64,000 bases of DNA from JBBRHQ01 sp963738305 (GCA_963738305.1 CAVTVU010000007.1:298766-362765), one strand, 5' to 3'. Positions 40,077-50,693 are shown, numbered from the stretch's first letter. The notes: a model not told the origin generated them from the sequence alone. Program-made: numbers and translations.

Positions 40077-41200
40077 GCGTCGCCGCTCCACAGGCCTGCC
40101 CGGACTGCCTGCGCCGCGCCTGGCTGTTGCTCGCGCTCTCCCCCTACATCGAGCGGATGGCGAGCAGGAGCCCGGGGTCGCGCACCGGAGAGCTGCTCGC
40201 CCTCCCGTCGGGTGAGCTGGTTCGGGTGGCCGCGCCGAGGCAGGCCGAGCGGCTGAGCGCCCGGGTCGCCGGATTGAGCGAGGACGAGATGCGAAGCAGG
40301 GTCGACGAGGCGGGCTGCTGGGCTGTCTGCCTGCACGACCGCCGCTTCCCGGCGGCGCTGCGCGAGCAGGCCGACGGGCCCAGGTCGCTGGTCTGCCGCG
40401 GCGACCCCGCCTTCCTGGAGCGACTGGAGGGCCAGGGCGCCGTGACGATCGTCGGCGCGCGCCGCGCCAGCGCCTATGGCCGGGAGGCGGCGCGCAATCT
40501 GGCGGCCGAGCTGGCAGGCACCGGGCTGGCGGTACTCAGCGGGATGGCGTTCGGAATCGATGCCGCCGTCCACCGAGGTGCGCTCCGTCGCGGCCTCACG
40601 GTCGCCGTGCTCGGCGGCGGGGCCGACGTCGCCTACCCGGCGGCGCACCGTGCGCTCCACCGGCAGATCTGCGAGCGCGGCCTGGCGATCTCCGAGATGC
40701 CGCCCGGGGCGGGCCCGTGGCGCTGGAGCTTCCCCGCCCGGAACCGGATCATGGCCGCCCTCGGGCGGATGACGATCGTCGTGGAGGCAGCGATGCGCTC
40801 CGGCTCGCTGATCACGGCGGAGATGGCGAGCGATGGCGGCCGTGACGTCGGAGCGGTACCAGGCCCGGTCAGCTCACGTGCCTCGGCCGGGACCAATGAG
40901 CTGCTGGCGCGTGGTGCCTGCGTCGTCCGCGGGGCCCAGGACGTCCTCGACGCGATGCTGGGCCCCGGCGCGCCCGCCGTGCAGCGCACCGGACCCGTGC
41001 TCGACGCGAGCCTGGCCGCGGTGCTCGCCGCTCTGGAGCGGGCCGGCGCACCGGACGCCGTCGCCGCCGAGCTGGACGTCTCCGGGGCCGAGGTGAGCGC
41101 GGCGCTCGCCCGCCTCGAGCTGCTCGGCTACGTGCGATGCTCGGCGCTCGGCGAGTACACGCGCACCGCGCTGATTCCCCCGGCGGAGGTGACCGCCTAA
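40073..41200 (+). CDS. dprA: DNA-processing protein DprA
   Basis: It loads RecA on incoming single-stranded DNA. The N-terminal SAM-like helical part, then the Rossmann core VTIVGARRASAYGREAARNLAAELA, VLSGMAFGIDAAVHRGAL, VAVLGGGADVAYPAAH, FPARNRIMAALGRMTIVVEA, SGSLITAEMASDGGRDVGAVPGP. The C-terminal winged helix (~300-375) has APDAVAAELDVSGAEVSAALARLELLGYV. 375 residues. GTG at 40073 overlaps the comM stop. Confidence 0.93.
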   Translation: MSVAAPQACPDCLRRAWLLLALSPYIERMASRSPGSRTGELLALPSGELVRVAAPRQAERLSARVAGLSEDEMRSRVDEAGCWAVCLHDRRFPAALREQADGPRSLVCRGDPAFLERLEGQGAVTIVGARRASAYGREAARNLAAELAGTGLAVLSGMAFGIDAAVHRGALRRGLTVAVLGGGADVAYPAAHRALHRQICERGLAISEMPPGAGPWRWSFPARNRIMAALGRMTIVVEAAMRSGSLITAEMASDGGRDVGAVPGPVSSRASAGTNELLARGACVVRGAQDVLDAMLGPGAPAVQRTGPVLDASLAAVLAALERAGAPDAVAAELDVSGAEVSAALARLELLGYVRCSALGEYTRTALIPPAEVTA

Positions 41201-41203
41201 CCT
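41198..41203 (+). promoter_or_regulatory. Probable -10 box of thiD (leaderless)
   Basis: TAACCT overlaps the dprA stop codon and ends 7 bp before the thiD GTG. Confidence 0.45.
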
Positions 41204-41210
41204 GGCGGCC

Positions 41211-42038
41211 GTGAGCGGAAGCGAAGGAGAGGCGGGCGGTCCGAGGCGCATCCCGGCCGTTCTCTCGATCGCCGGCTCGGACTCGGGCGGCGGAGCGGGA
41301 ATCCAGGCCGACCTGAAGGCGTTTGCGAGGTGCGGCGTGCACGGGATGACGGCGATCACCGCGCTGACCGCGCAGAACACGCTCGGAGTCAGCGCCATCG
41401 AGCAGGTCCCGGGGGCGATGATCGTCGCGCAGGTCAGCGCGGTGGCGTCCGACATCGGCGTCGACGCAGTCAAGGTCGGGATGCTCGGCACGGCGGAGAC
41501 GGTCGCGGCGGTGGTGGAGGCGCTCGCGCTGGTGGACGCGGCACCGATCGTCGTCGACCCGGTGATGGTCGCCGAGAGCGGCGCGGTGCTGCTCGACCAC
41601 GCAGCCCGGGAGGCCCTTGTCGCGAAACTCCTGCCGCTCGCCACGGTCGCCACGCCCAACATTGGAGAGGCGCGGGCGCTGACCGGGGCGGGGGAGGGCG
41701 TCGATCAGGAGCGGCTCGCCCGCGAGGTCCACGCCCTGGGACCGAAGGCGGTCGTCGTCACAGGGGGGCACGCCGAGGAACTGACCGACGTCTTCTTCGA
41801 CGGTTCCGATCCGGTGCGGATCGCCGTGAGGGCTTTCCCGCCCGGCGCTGCGCACGGCTCCGGCTGCACCCATTCCTCGGCGCTGGCCGCTTTGCTCGCC
41901 CGCGGGGAGAGCCCGATCGAGGCGGCGCGCGGGGCGGCGGCGATCGCCTCGGAGGCGGTGGGGCAGGGCTTGCGCTCGATCGGCGCCGGAGCGGGTCCGG
42001 TGGACCCGCTCGGGCTGTCGGCAATAATTGACCCATGA
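41211..42038 (+). CDS. thiD: Hydroxymethylpyrimidine/phosphomethylpyrimidine kinase
   Basis: It phosphorylates HMP and HMP-P for thiamine synthesis. A ribokinase fold with AGSDSGGGAGIQADLKAFARCGVHGMTAITALTAQNT, VDAVKVGMLGTAE, VVDPVMVAESGA, TPNIGEARALTG and the anion-hole motif AHGSGCTHSSALAA. 275 residues. No other thiamine gene is near. Its stop overlaps the next small ORF (ATGA). Confidence 0.93.
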   Translation: MSGSEGEAGGPRRIPAVLSIAGSDSGGGAGIQADLKAFARCGVHGMTAITALTAQNTLGVSAIEQVPGAMIVAQVSAVASDIGVDAVKVGMLGTAETVAAVVEALALVDAAPIVVDPVMVAESGAVLLDHAAREALVAKLLPLATVATPNIGEARALTGAGEGVDQERLAREVHALGPKAVVVTGGHAEELTDVFFDGSDPVRIAVRAFPPGAAHGSGCTHSSALAALLARGESPIEAARGAAAIASEAVGQGLRSIGAGAGPVDPLGLSAIIDP

Positions 42039-42280
42039 GGTTCGTTCGCATGAAACCGGGCCACGGCGACGTCCTCCTCGCCGAGGGCGACGTCGAGCGC
42101 GCCGATGATGAGGCGCGACTGGTCGAGGAGTTCCGCCGCCAGCTCGACGAGGGGATGTGGGCCGCGGTCCCGACCGCCGATCCGGGCGGGCGCCACGAGG
42201 CGACGATGGTCCGCAACTTCGAGGAGGTCCCCCGGGACGCCGAGCGGGTGATCTTCTTCCCAAGAGCCGCTGGAGGCTGA
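42035..42280 (+). CDS. Small hypothetical protein
   Basis: 81 residues, acidic, starting RFVRMKPGHGDVLLAEGDVE and ending VIFFPRAAGG. The ATG overlaps the thiD stop (ATGA), strong support for translation. It resembles no family I can name. The next ORF starts 3 bp after its stop, so the two probably form a pair. Confidence 0.6.
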   Translation: MRFVRMKPGHGDVLLAEGDVERADDEARLVEEFRRQLDEGMWAAVPTADPGGRHEATMVRNFEEVPRDAERVIFFPRAAGG

Positions 42281-42283
42281 GCC

Positions 42284-42841
42284 GTGCCGATGCTCGCCGC
42301 GGCGATCGTTCTTGTCCTCGCCTGCCTGGGCGCGGTCGCCTTCACGCCCGATCTGCGCCGGGCCGTTCACCGACGCCGTCGGCGGCTGGCGCGATCCCGG
42401 CCGCGGCCCTCCGCCTATGACCCGGGCCGGGAGCGGCGGGCCGAGGTGAAGGCGCGCCGGCTGCTGCGCTCGGTGGTGGGGGAGGAGGCGTTCGCGATGT
42501 ACGCCGAGCTCGGTTTCATCCGGGTCGGCGGCGGGCGCCGGGAGTACGGGTACCTGCTCTACCCCCACCGCTCGATCGTCGCGTTCGACGAGCGCAGCGA
42601 TGCGCTCCTGAACGAGTACTGCGTTGGCTTTCCGGACTCCAGCGATCCCGCGGCCGGCACCAGGCTGCCCGACTCCGACGACGTGCTGGCCAAGTGGATG
42701 GCGCTGCAGGGCGACGAGCGCCGCCTGATCGCCGACGCCAACATGCACCTGCCCGGACGCCATGTCGATCCCGGCCAGGTTCGGCGCGACCTGCGCCGAT
42801 TGCGGGCTTGGGAGGGCGGGCGCCGGCGGCAACCCCAATAG
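42284..42841 (+). CDS. Hypothetical membrane-anchored protein
   Basis: 185 residues. One N-terminal transmembrane helix (AAAIVLVLACLGAVAF), then a very basic stretch (RRAVHRRRRRLARSRPR) that would stay in the cytoplasm, then a soluble domain with LGFIRVGGGRREYGYLLYPHRSIVAFDE. Starts at GTG 42284 or ATG 42290. No recognisable family. It is probably co-transcribed with the preceding small ORF. Confidence 0.55.
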   Translation: MPMLAAAIVLVLACLGAVAFTPDLRRAVHRRRRRLARSRPRPSAYDPGRERRAEVKARRLLRSVVGEEAFAMYAELGFIRVGGGRREYGYLLYPHRSIVAFDERSDALLNEYCVGFPDSSDPAAGTRLPDSDDVLAKWMALQGDERRLIADANMHLPGRHVDPGQVRRDLRRLRAWEGGRRRQPQ

Positions 42842-42844
42842 GCT
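42839..42844 (+). promoter_or_regulatory. Probable -10 box of ilvD (leaderless)
   Basis: TAGGCT overlaps the stop of the previous gene and ends 7 bp before the ilvD ATG. Confidence 0.45.
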
Positions 42845-42851
42845 CCGGTAG

Positions 42852-44549
<1,698 letters not shown>

Positions 44550-44559
44550 CCCATCTCGC

Positions 44560-45477
44560 CTAGCTTTCCAGGAACTCCTCGAGCACCCGGTTGAAGCGAG
44601 AGGGGCGCTCGAGCTGCGGGAGGTGCCCCGTGCGCTCGAAGATCTCCAGCCGCGAATGGGGGATGCGGCGGTGGTAGCTGAGCCCGGCCTGGACGGGGAC
44701 GATCCGGTCGTTGAATCCCCACAGGACAAGGGTGGGGATCTCGATCTCGCCCGCCCGGTCCCGCAGGTCGTAGCCGACGAGCTTCCGCAGCGCGTCGGTG
44801 AAGCCGGGGCTTCGCATCGCCGGTTCGACCTGCTCGTAGAGCAGCTCGGGGCTGAGCCGGTTTGGGTGGCGGAAGAGGCCCCGGAAGGCGAGGTAGCGCG
44901 CTCGGGGCCGCACCAGGCCCGTCCGGTTGAAGCGAGCCACGACCGGCCCGCTCATCTGGGCGAGTCTGCCCAGCAGAGCGGCCGGCTCGCTGCGGGCCTG
45001 GGCGCGGGTCATCCCGGCGGCCGAGACCAGGACCAGCCGCTGGAAGCGCTCCGGCTGCTGGATCACTGCCTCGGTCGAGACGAAGCCCCCCATCGAGTTC
45101 CCGACCACGCCGGCGCAATGCTCGATCCCGAGCTTCTCGCAGAAGTCGTGCAGGAGGCGCCCGTAGGCGGGGATGTCGATGTCCCAGGCCGGCATCGGGC
45201 TGTCACCGAAACCGGGCAGATCGAGGGCGATCGCGCGGTGGCTGCGGGCGAAGTGGGGCAGGTTCTCGAGCCAGTTCTGCCAGCAGCCGGAGAGCCCGTG
45301 GACGAAGAGCAGCGGCTCTCCCTCGCCGATCTCGACGTAATTGACCGAGCTGCCCGGCAGCTCGACCCGGCGCAGGTATCGGCGCCACTCGACCTCGCGC
45401 CACTCGGGGTGGGGGTTGCCGTAATCGCCGGCCGGGCGCTCCGGGGGCCCGGTCAGGGCCGTGGTTGCCTCACGCAT
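44560..45477 (-). CDS. Alpha/beta hydrolase
   Basis: 305 residues. Oxyanion region LLFVHGLSGCWQNW, nucleophile elbow VVGNSMGGFVS (Ser), acid LVLWGFNDRIVP (Asp) and His in RTGHLPQLERPSRF. It resembles carboxylesterase, haloperoxidase-like and meta-cleavage hydrolases; no substrate can be read. It overlaps the folate cyclo-ligase-like gene by 8 bp and is therefore in its operon. Convergent with ilvD. Confidence 0.8.
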   Translation of the reverse strand: MREATTALTGPPERPAGDYGNPHPEWREVEWRRYLRRVELPGSSVNYVEIGEGEPLLFVHGLSGCWQNWLENLPHFARSHRAIALDLPGFGDSPMPAWDIDIPAYGRLLHDFCEKLGIEHCAGVVGNSMGGFVSTEAVIQQPERFQRLVLVSAAGMTRAQARSEPAALLGRLAQMSGPVVARFNRTGLVRPRARYLAFRGLFRHPNRLSPELLYEQVEPAMRSPGFTDALRKLVGYDLRDRAGEIEIPTLVLWGFNDRIVPVQAGLSYHRRIPHSRLEIFERTGHLPQLERPSRFNRVLEEFLES

Positions 45478-46183
45478 AGCCCATCCGCTCGAGGATCGGG
45501 ATCTCGCGGATCTGCGGCGGCTGCAGGTGGTCCCAGAGGATGCCGCGGGGGCGCTCGAGGGCGCGCTCGACCTCGATAACCGCGCGCGGCGTGGCGATCA
45601 CGTCGACCGGTAGGTCGTGGGCGGTCGCCCGCAGGTGCTCGCGGAGAATCTGGATCGGGTGCACCGTGGTGGCCACGGTGGTGTGATCGTCGATCTTGCC
45701 GGCGTCGATCAGGATTCCGTACTCGAGGTCGGAGAATCCGCCCCCCTTGCCGATCCGGGCCCCGCTGAGGTTGACCGCGACGGCTCCGCAGAGGACGAGG
45801 TCGACCTCCGGCAGCTCATCGACCGCGACCACCCGGCCGTGGCGCAACGCCCCCTTGATCGTCGCCGCCTCCTTGATCGCCGCTTTCGAGAGTCGCTTCG
45901 GCTCCAGCACCCGGAAGGGGTGAGGGTCGCGCAGGCGCGGCACCGCCATGATCAGGGTCTTGCCGTCCTCCAGGGCAGCCCGCCTGACGTGCGTCTGCGG
46001 AGAGTCGGGGTTGGCCTTCAGCACCCGCGCCCGCTTCCACAGCCGATGGGCCGCGAGCTTCTGGGCCGCGAGCTTGGCGCCGGCGAAGTTGGGGATCCGA
46101 CCCTCGGCTCCGGGGAAGCGTGAGACGCCCTCGCGCTCCATCGCCTTCCAGACATCTCTGCGGACCTGATCCTTCGAGCGCAT
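45470..46183 (-). CDS. 5-formyltetrahydrofolate cyclo-ligase family protein (MTHFSD-like)
   Basis: 237 residues. The family pattern appears as RRDVWKAMEREGVSRFPG, IPNFAGAKLAAQKLA, VLKANPDSPQTHVRRAALEDGKTLIMAVPRL and the C-terminal GARIGKGGGFSDLEYGIL (phosphate/ATP loop). This is the archaeal/MTHFSD-like branch, so cyclo-ligase activity is likely but not certain. The ATG at 46183 is chosen because further in-frame sequence upstream is read from a palindromic repeat, not protein. Confidence 0.8.
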   Translation of the reverse strand: MRSKDQVRRDVWKAMEREGVSRFPGAEGRIPNFAGAKLAAQKLAAHRLWKRARVLKANPDSPQTHVRRAALEDGKTLIMAVPRLRDPHPFRVLEPKRLSKAAIKEAATIKGALRHGRVVAVDELPEVDLVLCGAVAVNLSGARIGKGGGFSDLEYGILIDAGKIDDHTTVATTVHPIQILREHLRATAHDLPVDVIATPRAVIEVERALERPRGILWDHLQPPQIREIPILERMGYA

Positions 46184-46205
46184 GGCCGAAACATATTCGG
46201 GGGCG

Positions 46206-46486
46206 GAATAACTGCGCGGCCTCCTCTGCTGCGCTGAACAACCGCGCCGCCCGTCCTCCGCTCCCGCGAGGCCCGACACTCACAGTCCGATGATGCTGTC
46301 GGGCCTCGCTCCCGCGTCCGGGCGTGCGGCGGTTTGCGGCAGGATGAGGTTCGCCCGCCACAGAGCGGCCCCCGGACGCGGAAGCCCGATCGCGAGGCTT
46401 CCCGTGATGGTGGGCGCGATCGGGCTGGAGCAGAGGAGGCCGCGCAAATATTTCGCGGGAGCCGAGGACGGGCGGCCCAGTTATTC
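46206..46486. repeat. Composite palindromic repeat between divergent genes
   Basis: Six inverted-repeat pairs fill this gap: GAATAACTG (46206-46214 / 46478-46486), an 18-bp perfect pair (46213-46230 / 46429-46446), a 23-bp pair with one mismatch (46246-46268 / 46454-46476), a 13-bp perfect pair (46266-46278 / 46297-46309), CCGCGTCCGGG (46312-46322 / 46371-46381) and AGCCCGATCGCG (46383-46394 / 46415-46426). The 18- and 23-bp pairs cross instead of nesting. The arms share sequence with the copy at 14672-14725. No gene is visible here; promoters of both flanking genes must lie in or beside it. Confidence 0.75.
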
Positions 46487-46500
46487 AGACCCCTGCCAGA

Positions 46501-47400
46501 ATGCGGTCCGTGGCGGAGCGCACCCCACTTGCCGAGCTACCGCGCGGTGGCGGCGACCATCAGTCGCTACCGGCGCTCGACGACCGTTCGCTGCTGCCGG
46601 CGATCGAGCCGGAGCGACGGATCGACGACTGGGGACGCTCCGAGCGGATCGAGGAGACCTTCGACCGCAGCGTCGTCGAGTTCTTCTACCGCTACTGGTT
46701 CCGGGTCGATGTCGAGGGAGTCGAGAACGTGCCCGCCGACGGTGGCGCGCTGCTCGTCTCCAACCACTCCGGGGCGCTGCCGCCCGACGCGGCAATGATC
46801 GGGCGGGCGATCCGCGAGGAGCACCCTGCGCCGCGGCCGCTCAACATCACGGTCGAGCACTTCTTCAAGGGGTACCCGCTGTTCTCGATGCTGGCTCCGA
46901 AGATCGGGTGCGTCGCCGCTCACCCCGCCAACGTGCACCGCCTGCTCCACGACGATGGGAGCCTGGTGCTGGTCTTCCCCGAAGGCCGCAAAGGGACCGA
47001 GAAGGTCTACAGCGAGCGATACCGGCTGCGGCGGTTCGGTCGGGGCGGGTTCGTCGCCGCGGCGATGCGGGCGGGGGCGAAGCTGGTCCCAGTGTGCGTC
47101 GTCGGGGCCGAGGAGGCGGCGCCGATCTTCGCCCAGGTGGGCGTGATGAAGAGGCTCACCGGGCTGCTGTACTTTCCGCTCACGCCGACCTTCCCTTGGC
47201 TCGGGCCGCTGGGGATGCTGGGCTACCTGCCGGCCAAGTTCCGGATCCGCTTCCTGGAGCCGATCGACACCACCGAGCTGGGAGCCGATCCCGACTCGGA
47301 GCGGGCGCTGGTGCAGACGGTCGCGCAGGAGGTGCGGGCACGAATCCAGGAGAACCTGCACGAGATGCTCGGCGAGCGAAAATCGGTCTGGTTCGGATGA
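46501..47400 (+). CDS. PlsC-like acyltransferase
   Basis: A 1-acyl-glycerol-3-phosphate acyltransferase-like domain. The HX4D motif appears as SNHSGALPPD, the second block as FFKGYPLFSML, and LVFPEGRKGTEKVYSERY as the glycerophosphate-binding motif. 299 residues with an N-terminal extension of about 60. It is followed with ATGA overlap by an atypical SDR; the same acyltransferase-SDR pair exists in mycobacteria (Rv0502-Rv0501), which supports a shared lipid role. Confidence 0.82.
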   Translation: MRSVAERTPLAELPRGGGDHQSLPALDDRSLLPAIEPERRIDDWGRSERIEETFDRSVVEFFYRYWFRVDVEGVENVPADGGALLVSNHSGALPPDAAMIGRAIREEHPAPRPLNITVEHFFKGYPLFSMLAPKIGCVAAHPANVHRLLHDDGSLVLVFPEGRKGTEKVYSERYRLRRFGRGGFVAAAMRAGAKLVPVCVVGAEEAAPIFAQVGVMKRLTGLLYFPLTPTFPWLGPLGMLGYLPAKFRIRFLEPIDTTELGADPDSERALVQTVAQEVRARIQENLHEMLGERKSVWFG

Positions 47401-48521
47401 CGATCCACACCGCTCCCGCCCGCAGGGTCCTGATCACCGGCCTGGCCAGCTACTGGGGTGGCCGGCTCGCCCAGGCGCTGGAGTCCTTCCCGGAGGTCGA
47501 GGCGATCATCGGCGTGGATCCCAGCGAGCCGACCCGCGAGTTGCACCGGACCGAGTACGTGAAGGTCGGGACCCAGCACTCCCTCATCGAGCGCATCGTC
47601 AAGGCCGCGATGGTCGACACCGTGATCGACACCCGGCTGGTCGTCAACTCGGTCGGGACCTCCCGCGCACGGGCTCACGAGAACAACGTGATCGGGACGC
47701 TGAACATCCTCGCGGCCTGCACCGGCGAGGACTCGCCCGTACGACGCCTCGTCTTCAAGAGCTCGGCGCACTGGTACGGGTGCGAGCAGGACGATCCGGC
47801 CTTCTTCACCGAGGACATGCGCCGCAAGCACCCCCCGCGGACCCCGATCGAGCGGGACATCGTCGAGGCCGAGAGCGCGGTCGCCGATTTCGCGGAGAAG
47901 CGCCCGGAGACGACGGTCACGATCATGCGCTGCGCCAACGTCCTCGGTCCGGACATCGACACGCCCCACACTCGCCTGTTCGCCCTGCCGGCGGTGCCGA
48001 TGATCCTCGGCTTCGATCCCCGCTACCAGTTCGTCCACTCCGATGACGTCGTCCACGCCCTCGAGCACGCCGCCTTCAACGAGCTGCCCGGCGCCTTCAA
48101 TGTCGCCGCCGACGGTGTGCTCGCCCTCTCCGAGGTGATCGGCCTGCTGGGGAAGTGGCCGCTGCCGGTGCTGCCGCCGTGGGGAACCGGCCTGCTCGCC
48201 GCGCCGCTGCGCCAGCTTGGCCTACGCATCCCCGAGGAGATGCTGGCGCAGATGCGCTTCGGCCGGGGTCTCGACAATCGCCGCTTCAAGGCGACCGGGT
48301 TCAAGTATTCCTACACGTCCCGCGAGGCGGTGTTGAAGCTCGGTGAGCACCAGCGGCTGCGCCCGGTCCTGGCCGGCGTCAAGGAGCCCTACCGATACGA
48401 GCGCGAGGTGGAGGAGTTCCTGCGCTGGAGCCCCCATGTCCATCGCCACTCGTCCCCCAAGGACGTCGGCCGTGAGGATGCGGCGATGTTCGATCCCTCG
48501 CCCCCGGTCGAGGGCGGCTGA
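47397..48521 (+). CDS. Atypical NAD-dependent epimerase/dehydratase (extended SDR)
   Basis: 374 residues. Rossmann start RRVLITGLASYWGGRLAQAL (a variant of TGxxGxxG), then NVIGTLNILAACTG and KSSAHWYGC. The catalytic YxxxK expected about 35-40 residues later is not evident (PIERDIVEAESAV), so it may bind rather than turn over a nucleotide sugar. ATG overlaps the acyltransferase stop. Homologues of the Rv0501 (GalE2-like) type sit in the same order. Confidence 0.8.
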   Translation: MTIHTAPARRVLITGLASYWGGRLAQALESFPEVEAIIGVDPSEPTRELHRTEYVKVGTQHSLIERIVKAAMVDTVIDTRLVVNSVGTSRARAHENNVIGTLNILAACTGEDSPVRRLVFKSSAHWYGCEQDDPAFFTEDMRRKHPPRTPIERDIVEAESAVADFAEKRPETTVTIMRCANVLGPDIDTPHTRLFALPAVPMILGFDPRYQFVHSDDVVHALEHAAFNELPGAFNVAADGVLALSEVIGLLGKWPLPVLPPWGTGLLAAPLRQLGLRIPEEMLAQMRFGRGLDNRRFKATGFKYSYTSREAVLKLGEHQRLRPVLAGVKEPYRYEREVEEFLRWSPHVHRHSSPKDVGREDAAMFDPSPPVEGG

Positions 48522-48631
48522 CACGCGCACGGGTGTTTGCAACGCCACCTGCGGGCAGGGACGGCGGGTCGCGTGCCTAAACTCTGCTGAGGGATTCGCC
48601 GAGAACCTCCCCAGCAACATCACCGCGCACG

Positions 48632-49670
48632 ATGGGACGCAAGGCACAGATCGCGATCATCCTCGCCGTTTTCCTCCTGGTCGGAGGAGCGGTGGGCGCG
48701 TACGCCTACGACAGCTCGCAGAAGGACCAGATCGCCGACGGCGTCACGGTCGGCGGCGTGGACGTCGGTGGGCTCAACCGCTCTGAGGCCGTGGCCCTGC
48801 TGCATCGCCGCCTGGTGGAGCCGCTGCGCAAGCCGCTTCACGTCAGCTTCGACGGGAAGACCTACACCCTCTCGGGCGCCAAGCTGAAGATTCACGCCAA
48901 CATCAACGGCATGGTGGATCGGGCATTGGGGGCGAGCCGCGATGGCGGCCTGCCCGGCCGGCTGGTCCGCTACGTCACCGGGGGGTCGGTGGACAAGCAG
49001 ATAACGCCCGAGGTCACCTATTCCCAGCCCGCGATCAACCACTTCGTGCGCGGGGTCGCGTCGAAGGTGGACCGCGATCCCCAGGACGCCTCGGTCAGCC
49101 CCACCGGATCCTCGCTGAACGTCGTCCCGGGGCAGGATGGCCGCAAGGTGCGCGACAACCTGCTGACCGCGCAGCTGGGGCGCGCCGCCGTGGCTGACAC
49201 CGGCTCGCGCACGATCAGGGCCCTCGTTCACTCGACCAAGCCCGCGGTGAGCACCGACCAGGTGGCTGGCAAGTACCCGACCTTCCTCACCCTCGACCGG
49301 GCCAACTTCACCCTGCGATTCTGGAAGAACCTGAAGCTGACCAAGTCCTATACGGTCGCCGTCGGTCAGGCAGGGCCTGGAGACCCCGGCGGGCCTGTAC
49401 CACATCCAGGACAAGCAGGTGAACCCCTCCTGGCACGTCCCGAACTCGGCCTGGGCCGGCAGCATTGCGGGCCAGGTCATCCCGCCGGGGCCCGAAGATC
49501 CGATCAAGGCCCGCTGGATGGGCATTTTCGACGGCGCCGGCATTCACGGCACCGACGAGACCTGGTCGCTTGGCACCGCCGCCTCGCACGGCTGCGTGCG
49601 GATGGCGATCCCCGACGTGATCGACCTCTACGACCGGGTCGACATCGGGACGCCTATTTACATCGGCTGA
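48632..49670 (+). pseudogene. L,D-transpeptidase (YkuD) with N-terminal PG-binding region, one frameshift
   Basis: It cross-links peptidoglycan by 3-3 bonds. Signal anchor AQIAIILAVFLLVGGAVGAYAY, a VanW/YoaR-like peptidoglycan-binding region (to about residue 200), then the YkuD domain (TLDRANFTLRFWKNLKLTKSYTVAVGQAG). The frame is lost at about 49377-49385, where removing one C restores LETPAGLYHIQDKQ. In the +1 frame the catalytic motif follows intact: GIHGTDETWSLGTAASHGCVRM, ending at 49670. A single indel next to a second one in xer suggests sequence error. Confidence 0.8.
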
Positions 49671-49746
49671 GGGACGGGCCGTTTCGGGCGGCGGGTCCTC
49701 TCACGGGAAATGTGCGCTGGTTTGCAGGGAGAGGACGTTTGTTCGA

Positions 49747-50653
49747 TTGGGCGAATCCCTCAGCGTGGCGTGGGTTGAAGCACTCCGTGTGTTCGACCGG
49801 GACCTCTCGGCGCGTGGCGCCGCCGAACGCACTCGCCATGCCTACGGCGTGGACCTGGGGCAGTTCTCCGCCTGGTGCGCCGAGCGGGGGCTGGAGCCGG
49901 AGCGGGGTTCGCCATCGCGACGTGCGCCGCTACGCCGCGGGCTTGTCTTCCGGCGGAGCCACTCCATCGACCGTGGCGCGCAAGCTGGCCGCGATCCGCG
50001 GGCTCTTCGACTTCCTCGTCCGCACCGAGCGGATGCCCGCCAATCCGGCCAATCTCGTGAGCAGCCCGAAGCGCGACGGCAAGCTCCCCAAGGTGCTCTC
50101 TCACGAGCAGATGGCGAGCCTGCTGGAGCGGATCCCGGCCTCGAAGCCGCTCGAGCTGCGCGATCGCGCGATGCTGGAGCTCGCCTACTCATGCGGGCTG
50201 CGCTGCGAGGAGATCGTCAACCTCGACACCGATGCGATCGACTTCGAGGCCGAGCAGCTGAGGGTCCGGGGCAAGGGCTCCAAGGACCGCGTGCTGCCGG
50301 TCGGCGAGCCTGCGCAGCGGGCGCTGGAGCGCTACCTGGCCCGCGGGCGCGGCGCCCTGCGAGCCGACCGCGGAGAGCCGGCGATGTTCCTCTCGAAGAC
50401 CGGCCGCCGGCTTTCCCCCTCGGACGTCTCCCGCCGACTGCGACTGTGGGTTCGCGAGGCCGCGGTCGACGCGGGAGTCTCCCCGCACTCGCTGCGCCAC
50501 TCCTTCGCCACCCATCTGCTGGAGGGGGGCGCTGATCTGCGCACGATCCAGGAGCTGCTCGGCCACGCCTCGATCTCGACCACCCAGGTCTACACTCGGG
50601 TGGACGCGACGCGGCTGCGGGATCAGTACGCCGGGAGCCATCCGAGGGCCTGA
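49747..50653 (+). pseudogene. xerD: Tyrosine recombinase XerC/XerD, one frameshift
   Basis: A chromosome-dimer-resolving recombinase. The N-terminal SAM-like domain reads VEALRVFDRDLSARGAAERTRHAYGVDLGQFSAWCAE from a TTG at 49747 (or GTG 49765). The frame changes near 49902-49912. The rest is continuous: VRRYAAGLSSGGATPSTVARKLAAIRG, catalytic Arg in YSCGLRCEEIVNL, Lys in GKGSKDRVLPV, HSLRHSFATHLLEGGADLR, ELLGHASISTTQVYTRVD (Tyr). XerC versus XerD cannot be separated here. It lies upstream of the whiG-like sigma gene, as in Streptomyces-type loci. The indel is probably an error. Confidence 0.8.
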
Positions 50654-50687
50654 GGCGACGATTGCGTGTGAACGATCCGTGCGGACA

Positions 50688-50693
50688 TAGAAT
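50688..50693 (+). promoter_or_regulatory. Probable -10 box of the sigma factor gene
   Basis: TAGAAT ends 11 bp before the ATG of the sigma gene. Confidence 0.4.

Noticed and set aside
46184..46279. N-terminal extension of the cyclo-ligase-like protein to 46279
   Set aside because: The extra 32 codons are read from the palindromic repeat and do not resemble the family N-terminus.
49370..49910. Programmed frameshifting in the L,D-transpeptidase or xer gene
   Set aside because: No slippery heptamer with downstream structure is evident and two neighbouring genes are hit the same way, so indel error is simpler.
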